A stretch of 62,302 bases of DNA from NCBI GenBank assembly GCA_030528885.1, contig JAUMXY010000010.1:1-62302 (forward strand). Direction: 5' to 3'. The position numbers and the translations under genes were made by a program. Positions 53,180-62,302 of the stretch are shown here, piece after piece. The DNA is from Bacteroidales bacterium. GTDB taxonomy: Bacteria; Bacteroidota; Bacteroidia; Bacteroidales; Bacteroidaceae. Numbering within the stretch: the first letter of the stretch is position 1; every line of letters starts with the position of its first letter. Under the pieces are notes generated by a model, which had not been told where the DNA came from, did not search any database, and saw only the letters and a list, made by a program, of their open reading frames with translations.

Positions 53180-54938
53180 TTGTTCCATCACTATACACAT
53201 ATATATACACGCCTGAGACAGGACGCTCCACTTTCACACCCGACAGCGTAAAAATACCAATAAGCTGCCGGGAAGAAGACGAAGTTTCCGCGATTTCGAC
53301 AATGGCATTAGGGCGAGATTCATACCCCCACAAGTTATCTAAAAAATCAATGCGCTCAGCAATCCAAACGTGCAGTCGCTCAAGGTTATCAATGTTAGCA
53401 TTTCGACGAAATGGTTTCACGCCCGTCACATTAGCCGTAGCACACCATAATCTTCCCTCATATTTGCAGATGTCGCCTGCATAATAGTAAACAGCTGCAT
53501 TGTAAGCCTTTGTGTCGCTGTAGATGCTCCAATCATTGTACACTTCCCAGCCAGCATTACACTCAGCTTCATTATAACAAGGGCTTTCCGCCCATAGCAT
53601 CCGCTCCATTGCATAAAACTCCTCGCCAACTCGCTCATACCAGTCATCAGCAAATGCCACAATCTGCTCAGCTGCAACGAGACCCTGCTCTCTTAACTCA
53701 TACCACCGCTGTCGTATATCGTCCTGATAGTAACGGTCTATCCAGCGGAAAGGCCCTGACGTAAGCCGTTCCATAGGCAAGTTCGCAGGACGCACTACGC
53801 CATAGAGGTTGATGCCAAAGGTTTGATCTAGGTCGTAAGGTGTGACCATCCATCTCTTTCCATCGTAGGTAAACCACTGCCAGTTTTTCAACGAGCCATC
53901 GCAATTGTAGGTCAGAACATAGTGCAAATAATAATCAATGAGACTCTCTATCTCGTAGCGCTGCTCTATTTCCATCCGCATTTCCTTCTCGCTCAACCCT
54001 TTTCGTTCCAAAGTTTCCAATTCTTTCCCATATTGACTCAAACGAATAATGCTTTGCTTTACCTCGTGAGTCCGACGTTTTTCCTCTTTTATATCTTCCG
54101 CATCATCAGAGAGAGAAAAAGCGGCACATTTGCTATCCAACAGTTCTTTGGGGTAGTTGCCATCGTAATGAGAGCCGTTCTTGACATAAAGTTGCTGAGG
54201 GTTACGTACTTCGAACTGAGTCCAATTGATATTTCCGCCAAAAAGATTTTTGTCATTCAAGTCACCGTCAAGATGAATATGTCCTACTTCATACTTCTTC
54301 ATGTTCATATTCTTGCGGCTCTTCTTCAATTGCCACGCAAAGACTCCATAAAACGTCCCATTCAAATAGACCGCGCATGGAAATCCATCTGGAAAACAAC
54401 GAGCACGACTCTCATCCACATACCCTACACGATTCCAAAAAGGTTGTCGGTCTGCAATCATCAGTTCATACACCTTGTAGCCTACTTCTCCAAAACCACG
54501 TAAAAAATCATTGTAAAACGCCTTGAAATGGAATGAGCTTTGCCGCACCCAATCACCTATCCGCACTTCCGCTCCCCCTTCTTCATTCCAAAAGATATCG
54601 CACAGATGAAGAGAAAAATTCCGTTTTGGAAACTTTAGAGAATAGCCACCCTGCCCATGCAGCATTACAGGCTTGTGAAAATAGTTGCCTTCACCGTCCC
54701 ATATTTCCACCCAACCTTTTTTTTCCTCTCTCTTAGTTGTCGGCATCTTATCAAAACCTGTCAGGTTTATCACTGCCATCGTAGGCTCTTCCATATCCAC
54801 ACGTTCCTCTTCACTCCAGTCTTTCACTGTTTTCATCAATCCACGCGACAATAACATCTTCTCCAATTCTGTCACATCTTGAGCAGAACAGGAAACACCT
54901 ATAAGGAACATAAAAATCAAAAGAAAATCATTTTTCAT
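53157..54938 (-). CDS. CotH-kinase-like secreted protein
   Basis: 593 residues from the ATG at 54936-54938; the -7 box at 55010-55017 is compatible and the extra upstream codons (to 54971) look unlike a signal peptide. The signal peptide is 'MKNDFLLIFMFLIGVSCSAQ' with a possible lipobox at Cys17. The CotH/H-type atypical kinase core shows 'LHGQGGYSLKFPKRNFSLHL', 'SSFHFKAFYNDFLRGFG' (approximate) and 'WMVTPYDLDQTFG', the last holding the metal-binding Asp pair. A long acidic/basic helical insert lies near 320-360. The C-terminus 'SGVYIYVYSDGTTKKMLIQ' resembles a sorting tail. CotH proteins phosphorylate secreted or coat proteins in some bacteria; the target here is unknown. Confidence 0.83.
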   Translation of the reverse strand: MKNDFLLIFMFLIGVSCSAQDVTELEKMLLSRGLMKTVKDWSEEERVDMEEPTMAVINLTGFDKMPTTKREEKKGWVEIWDGEGNYFHKPVMLHGQGGYSLKFPKRNFSLHLCDIFWNEEGGAEVRIGDWVRQSSFHFKAFYNDFLRGFGEVGYKVYELMIADRQPFWNRVGYVDESRARCFPDGFPCAVYLNGTFYGVFAWQLKKSRKNMNMKKYEVGHIHLDGDLNDKNLFGGNINWTQFEVRNPQQLYVKNGSHYDGNYPKELLDSKCAAFSLSDDAEDIKEEKRRTHEVKQSIIRLSQYGKELETLERKGLSEKEMRMEIEQRYEIESLIDYYLHYVLTYNCDGSLKNWQWFTYDGKRWMVTPYDLDQTFGINLYGVVRPANLPMERLTSGPFRWIDRYYQDDIRQRWYELREQGLVAAEQIVAFADDWYERVGEEFYAMERMLWAESPCYNEAECNAGWEVYNDWSIYSDTKAYNAAVYYYAGDICKYEGRLWCATANVTGVKPFRRNANIDNLERLHVWIAERIDFLDNLWGYESRPNAIVEIAETSSSSRQLIGIFTLSGVKVERPVSGVYIYVYSDGTTKKMLIQ

Positions 54939-55009
54939 CACTAATACTTTTTTACAAACAAGAACTATCAAACTCTGTTTCTATCACACAAACAATCTGT
55001 TTTTCAATG

Positions 55010-55017
55010 CAAAGGTA
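55010..55017 (-). promoter_or_regulatory. -7 box of the CotH-like gene
   Basis: Minus-strand TACCTTTG matches TAnnTTTG, 72 bases upstream of the start. Confidence 0.5.
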
Positions 55018-55662
55018 AACATATTTATCTAATAAAAATTACCCCCCCCATTTTAACTTTTATTAACGCGATTTTATATCATTCTATCGCCTTTTTTACT
55101 AACAACGGCATCGATTTTTACAAATGAGGCTTTAACACAAAATTGGCATAACAATTTTTTTCATGGGTACAGCGCTCGTTGTTGTAAGCATTGTCATCAG
55201 CAAATGGGGATACCGTTTGGGTATCCGACCCTGTTGCTTTTCCTCTGTACAGGCATGCTGTTTGGAAGCGACGGATTAGGGCTGAATTCAGCAGGCACAA
55301 AAAAGCACAGCTTTTCGGTATGGTTCCGCTCTGTGCCATTCTCTTCACAGGCGGTATGGATACAAAAATCAAGGAAATTCGCCCCGTCCTCATGCAAGGC
55401 GTACTGCTATCTGGTACATCGTACCCCTCGGGTCCGCTGCGTCGAACCCGAGGGGTACGATGTACCGGACCCGAGGGGTCCACCTAAAGAAACACAAGAA
55501 GACAAAGCATAAAGTCAGCATTGCATCTTCAGTGGCAAACAATAAAACGGCACATACAATCTCACCTTGGACAAAGAGTGATGCATCGGAGTGCGTCAAG
55601 GAATTTTCAATCATTTTGGGCAAAATGTATCAAGAACAAAAGAATAGGTAACGCCAGCAACA
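55018..55662. other. Intergenic region, no convincing gene
   Basis: About 640 bases between divergent CotH-like and GH2 genes. Overlapping open frames at 55191-55512 translate partly through the repeat at 55421-55483 and show no family motif. A small hairpin GGATACC/GGTATCC lies at 55208-55226. I see no other structured element besides the repeat. Confidence 0.5.
55421..55483 (+). repeat. Extragenic palindromic repeat, family A, copy 4
   Basis: Three units: GTACCCCTCGGGTCC (55421-55435), GAACCCGAGGGGTAC (55444-55458) and GGACCCGAGGGGTCCAC (55467-55483), in the same forward-inverted-inverted order as copies 1, 2 and 5. Confidence 0.85.
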
Positions 55663-59719
<4,057 letters not shown>

Positions 59720-59796
59720 AAAGGCTTGGTTGTAAGGCAATAAATTCACTCATTAGCAATGCCGAGCAACAGGGAAACATCCCCGTAAAGAATGAC

Positions 59797-59851
59797 AAGA
59801 TACGCTCCTGCCGTTATCGTACAAACTACGATAACGGCAGGAGCGTATCTT
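59797..59851. repeat. 25-base perfect inverted repeat upstream of the xylose regulator
   Basis: Arms 59797-59821 and 59827-59851 are perfectly complementary around the loop CAAAC. Each arm contains TTATCGTA or its complement, and a third TTATCGTA lies at 59850-59857. There is no T tract; it may serve as terminator for GH2 or as a protein-binding site. Confidence 0.8.
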
Positions 59852-59924
59852 ATCGTAAAAGCAAAGAAATCTAAGTTACTGATAAGAAAGTTTGTATAAA
59901 AACAAGAAAAAAGTCATTTATTCT

Positions 59925-59954
59925 TTGCAAGTTTAAAATAAAAAGATAACTTTG
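59925..59954 (+). promoter_or_regulatory. Promoter of the Nudix-like regulator
   Basis: TTG (59925-59927), a 19-base spacer and TAACTTTG (59947-59954) match the Bacteroidetes consensus. It ends 26 bases before the ATG. Confidence 0.75.
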
Positions 59955-59980
59955 CACGAAAATCCACTATTGTAGAACAA

Positions 59981-60691
59981 ATGAATTCAACTGTCAACCC
60001 CTACGTGTCTGTAGATTGCGTTCTTCTTGGTTTTGACGGAGAGCAACTAAATGCGTTAGTTGTACGCCAGAGTGGAGAGGGCGGAGAAGGCAGCACCGGA
60101 AGCTATAAATTGCCTGGCAGCTTGATTTACATGGATGAGAATCTGGACGAGGCAGCCCAGCGTGTGCTGAAGCAGTTTACGGGTTTGGTGCAGGTAAACA
60201 TGATGCAATTCAAGGCCTTTGGCGGCGCTGACAGATTGGAGAATCCTTCTGACAGCATTTGGCTGGAGCGGTTTCACAACTTGGATCACCACATAGAAAG
60301 GATTGTAACAATAGCTTATACTTCCTTGTTAAGAATTGACCGAAGAGTGGAGAGACTGGAGGGCGGGTATGAAGCGCAATGGATTCCCATCGGGGAATTG
60401 CCCAAGCTGGCCTTCGACCACAATGACATAGTGCACGAAGCGGTTGAGTCCGTCAAGCTGAAGTCCAAACTGGACCCGACGCTCTTGTTCGACCTTTTGC
60501 CACGCAAGTTCACCGCTGCCCAGCTGAGAATTGTGATGGAAAATGTGCAAGGCGTATCGCTCGATGTGAAGAACTTCCACAAGAAACTGGCTGCCATGCC
60601 CTATGTGGTGGCACTGGAAGAGAAAGAAGACGGCGTAAGCCATCGAGCCGCACGATACTACAAGTTCAAGCGCCCTAAAAACAAATACTGA
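59981..60691 (+). CDS. NrtR-type Nudix-related transcriptional regulator, probable xylose regulator
   Basis: 236 residues. Residues 1-145 form a Nudix-like domain ('VSVDCVLLGFDGEQLNALVV'). In the Nudix box region (Gly46 to Leu69) the catalytic RE..EE residues are replaced (RVLKQ), so it should sense a ligand rather than hydrolyse one. Residues about 150-236 form a winged helix-turn-helix ('LPRKFTAAQLRIVMENVQG', 'VKNFHKKLAAMPYVV', 'RAARYYKFKR'). Related Bacteroidetes regulators control arabinose or xylose genes. Its position 70 bases before xylA makes xylose or a metabolite the likely effector. xylA shows no TAnnTTTG box of its own, so both genes may share one transcript. Confidence 0.85.
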   Translation: MNSTVNPYVSVDCVLLGFDGEQLNALVVRQSGEGGEGSTGSYKLPGSLIYMDENLDEAAQRVLKQFTGLVQVNMMQFKAFGGADRLENPSDSIWLERFHNLDHHIERIVTIAYTSLLRIDRRVERLEGGYEAQWIPIGELPKLAFDHNDIVHEAVESVKLKSKLDPTLLFDLLPRKFTAAQLRIVMENVQGVSLDVKNFHKKLAAMPYVVALEEKEDGVSHRAARYYKFKRPKNKY

Positions 60692-60761
60692 TTACTGAAT
60701 GAGTATCAAATATAGTTAGAATTATAATTATTTAAGTAAGTTAAACAAAAAACATTTGATT

Positions 60762-62075
60762 ATGGCTAAAGAGTATTTCCCAGAGATTGGTAAAATCCAA
60801 TTCGAAGGCAAGGATTCAAAGAACCCTATGGCTTTCCATTACTATGACGCAGAAAAGGTTATCATGGGCAAGCCTATGAAGGATTGGCTCCGTTTCGCTA
60901 TGGCATGGTGGCACACACTTTGCGCAGAAGGCGGCGACCAGTTCGGTGGCGGCACAAAGGTTTTCCCTTGGAACAGTGGCGCTGATGCTGTTGAAATCGC
61001 TAAGCAGAAGGCTGACGCAGGTTTCGAAATCATGCAGAAGCTTGGCATCCCATACTACTGCTTCCACGATGTTGACCTCGTGAGCGAAGGCAGCTCTGTT
61101 GAAGAGTACGAGGCAAACCTCACAGCTATCACTGACTACCTCAAGGTAAAGATGGAAGAGACTGGCATCAAGCTTCTCTGGTCTACAGCTAACGTATTCG
61201 GCAATGGCCGTTACATGAACGGTGCATCTACAAATCCAGACTTCGACGTTGTTGCTCGCGCTATCGTTCAGATTAAGAACGCTATCGACGCAGGTATCAA
61301 GCTCGGTGCTGAGAACTACGTATTCTGGGGTGGTCGCGAAGGCTACATGAGCCTCCTCAACACTGACCAGAAGCGCGAGAAGGAGCACATGGCAACTATG
61401 CTTACTATGGCTCGCGACTATGCTCGCAGCAAGGGCTTCCAGGGCACATTCCTCATCGAGCCTAAGCCAATGGAGCCATCTAAGCACCAGTACGACGTTG
61501 ACACAGAGACTGTTATCGGCTTCCTCAAGGCTCACAACCTTGACAAGGACTTCAAGGTGAACATCGAGGTGAACCACGCTACACTTGCTGGCCACACATT
61601 CGAGCACGAACTCGCAGTAGCTGTTGACAACAACATGCTCGGTTCTATCGACGCTAACCGTGGTGACTATCAGAACGGCTGGGATACAGACCAGTTCCCA
61701 ATCGACCAGTACGAGCTCGTTCAGGCTTGGATGGAAATCATCCGCGGCGGTGGTCTCGGCACAGGCGGTACAAACTTCGACGCTAAGACTCGTCGCAACT
61801 CTACTGACCTCGAGGACATCTTCATCGCTCACATCGCTGGTATGGACGCTATGGCTCGCGCACTTGAGTCAGCTGCTAAGCTCCTCGAGGAGTCTCCATA
61901 CAAGGCTATGAAGGCTGCACGCTACGCTTCATTCGACAGCGGCATGGGTAAGGACTTCGAAGACGGCAAGCTCACTCTCGAGCAGGTTTACGAATACGGC
62001 AAGAAGGTTGGCGAGCCAAAGCAGACTTCTGGCAAGCAGGAGCTCTACGAGGCAATCGTTGCTATGTACGCATAA
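60762..62075 (+). CDS. xylA: Xylose isomerase
   Basis: 437 residues from the ATG at 60762 (one ATG two codons earlier is less likely by alignment to the family start '[19 protein letters not shown]'). It converts D-xylose to D-xylulose. The class II signatures are visible: '[19 protein letters not shown]' with the active-site His/Asp near 102, '[19 protein letters not shown]' near 186, '[17 protein letters not shown]' near 230 and '[19 protein letters not shown]' near 267 with metal-binding Glu/His. Codon use is strongly biased toward a few codons (GCT, CTC, GGT, AAG), indicating very high expression. Repeats of both families follow the stop. Confidence 0.97.
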   Translation: MAKEYFPEIGKIQFEGKDSKNPMAFHYYDAEKVIMGKPMKDWLRFAMAWWHTLCAEGGDQFGGGTKVFPWNSGADAVEIAKQKADAGFEIMQKLGIPYYCFHDVDLVSEGSSVEEYEANLTAITDYLKVKMEETGIKLLWSTANVFGNGRYMNGASTNPDFDVVARAIVQIKNAIDAGIKLGAENYVFWGGREGYMSLLNTDQKREKEHMATMLTMARDYARSKGFQGTFLIEPKPMEPSKHQYDVDTETVIGFLKAHNLDKDFKVNIEVNHATLAGHTFEHELAVAVDNNMLGSIDANRGDYQNGWDTDQFPIDQYELVQAWMEIIRGGGLGTGGTNFDAKTRRNSTDLEDIFIAHIAGMDAMARALESAAKLLEESPYKAMKAARYASFDSGMGKDFEDGKLTLEQVYEYGKKVGEPKQTSGKQELYEAIVAMYA

Positions 62076-62100
62076 GCCAACATTTAAAGCTCTATAATAA

Positions 62101-62165
62101 CCGTACCCCTCGGGTCCGACATACCGGACCCGAGGGGTACGCTGCATCGTAGCCGAGGGGTACGG
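62101..62165 (+). repeat. Extragenic palindromic repeat, family A, copy 5
   Basis: Three units: CCGTACCCCTCGGGTCC (62101-62117), CGGACCCGAGGGGTAC (62125-62140) and CGTAGCCGAGGGGTACGG (62148-62165, one changed base in the core). It starts 25 bases after the xylA stop. Confidence 0.85.
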
Positions 62166-62192
62166 CATACGCCCCATCTTTCCAACCCCTCT

Positions 62193-62287
62193 TTTTGTGC
62201 CTCAAAAGTGGTGAGAGTCTCACCTGTCCAGAGGTAAGACTCTGACCTATCCAGAGGTGAGACTCTCACCACTTTTGGGGTGTAAAA
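62193..62287 (+). repeat. Extragenic palindromic repeat, family B, copy 3 (full form)
   Basis: Three cores at 62210-62224, 62233-62247 and 62256-62270 begin exactly 23 bases apart; the middle one (GGTAAGACTCTGACC) is the most diverged, as in copy 2. Outer arms 62203-62225 and 62255-62277 are complementary over 23 bases. The flanks read TTTTGTGCCTC on the left and GGGGTGTAAAATGC on the right. Confidence 0.88.
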
Positions 62288-62302
62288 TGCAGTGTTTTTG
62301 CG

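Noticed and set aside
55191-55512. Overlapping 98- and 102-codon frames in the CotH/GH2 gap
   Set aside because: They end in translated repeat, overlap each other in different frames, lack family motifs and lack a promoter box.
60692-60761. Shared regulator operator between the xylA leader and the symporter promoter (both contain ATAATT...TTTAA)
   Set aside because: The resemblance is only AT-richness; no extended palindrome is common to the two sites.
60816-61832. 338-codon frame antisense to xylA
   Set aside because: Strong codon bias of xylA keeps the opposite strand open; no homologous features.

Overview
The window reads as chromosome of a Bacteroidales bacterium, most likely a gut or rumen Prevotella-type organism (Prevotella/Xylanibacter/Segatella). 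Supporting signs are the many TAnnTTTG promoter boxes (often with TTG about 19-20 bases upstream), weak Shine-Dalgarno sequences, a SusD-like lipoprotein, an S46 dipeptidyl peptidase, C-terminal sorting-like tails on secreted proteins, DUF4271, and a xylan locus ordered symporter - GH10 - GH43 as described for Prevotella bryantii. I saw no tRNA, rRNA, CRISPR array, transposase or phage gene. The species call is inference.

Layout. 1-5 kb: the 3' part of a large surface protein, a YD-repeat-like secreted protein, then argB with an ECF sigma factor and a small membrane protein. 5-14 kb, leftward: greA - HIT protein - metallopeptidase - thioesterase - menF - menD, preceded by an outer-membrane barrel and TPR protein pair. 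14-17 kb: an orphan SusD-like fusion lipoprotein with a long, highly structured leader. 17-24 kb, rightward: nadB, an M16 peptidase, a PH-domain membrane protein, dacB and menC. 24-27.5 kb, leftward: a secreted GH30 and purD. 28-31 kb, rightward: cysE and rlmL, whose 3' end overlaps antisense tatD. 30-35 kb, leftward: metK (with a probable SAM-II riboswitch), a DUF4271 protein, hemD, rnpA, yidD and tatD. 35-47 kb: a small proline-rich lipoprotein, then leftward a secreted metallopeptidase-like protein, a DPP7-type peptidase, a flippase, speA, aroK and topA. 48-62 kb: xylan and glycan use.

How the genes work together. Secreted GH10 and GH30 enzymes would cut xylan outside the cytoplasm. The GPH symporter would import xylo-oligosaccharides, the cytoplasmic GH43 would release xylose, and XylA and XylB would convert it to xylulose-5-phosphate. 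A degenerate-Nudix regulator sits directly before xylA and is the obvious candidate xylose sensor. A large secreted GH2 enzyme lies between the two xylose blocks. menF, menD, a hotdog thioesterase and menC are the menaquinone genes present; menB and menE are not in the window.

The least explained structure is non-coding. Two families of extragenic palindromic repeats are scattered through the window. Family A has a CCCCTCGGG/CCCGAGGGG core at five sites. Family B has a GGTGAGAGTCTCACC unit at three sites, with an exact 23-base period in both full copies. Other regulatory candidates are a promoter-then-terminator leader on greA, the metK riboswitch, a 128-base imperfect palindrome in the SusD-like leader, and a 25-base perfect inverted repeat before the xylose regulator.
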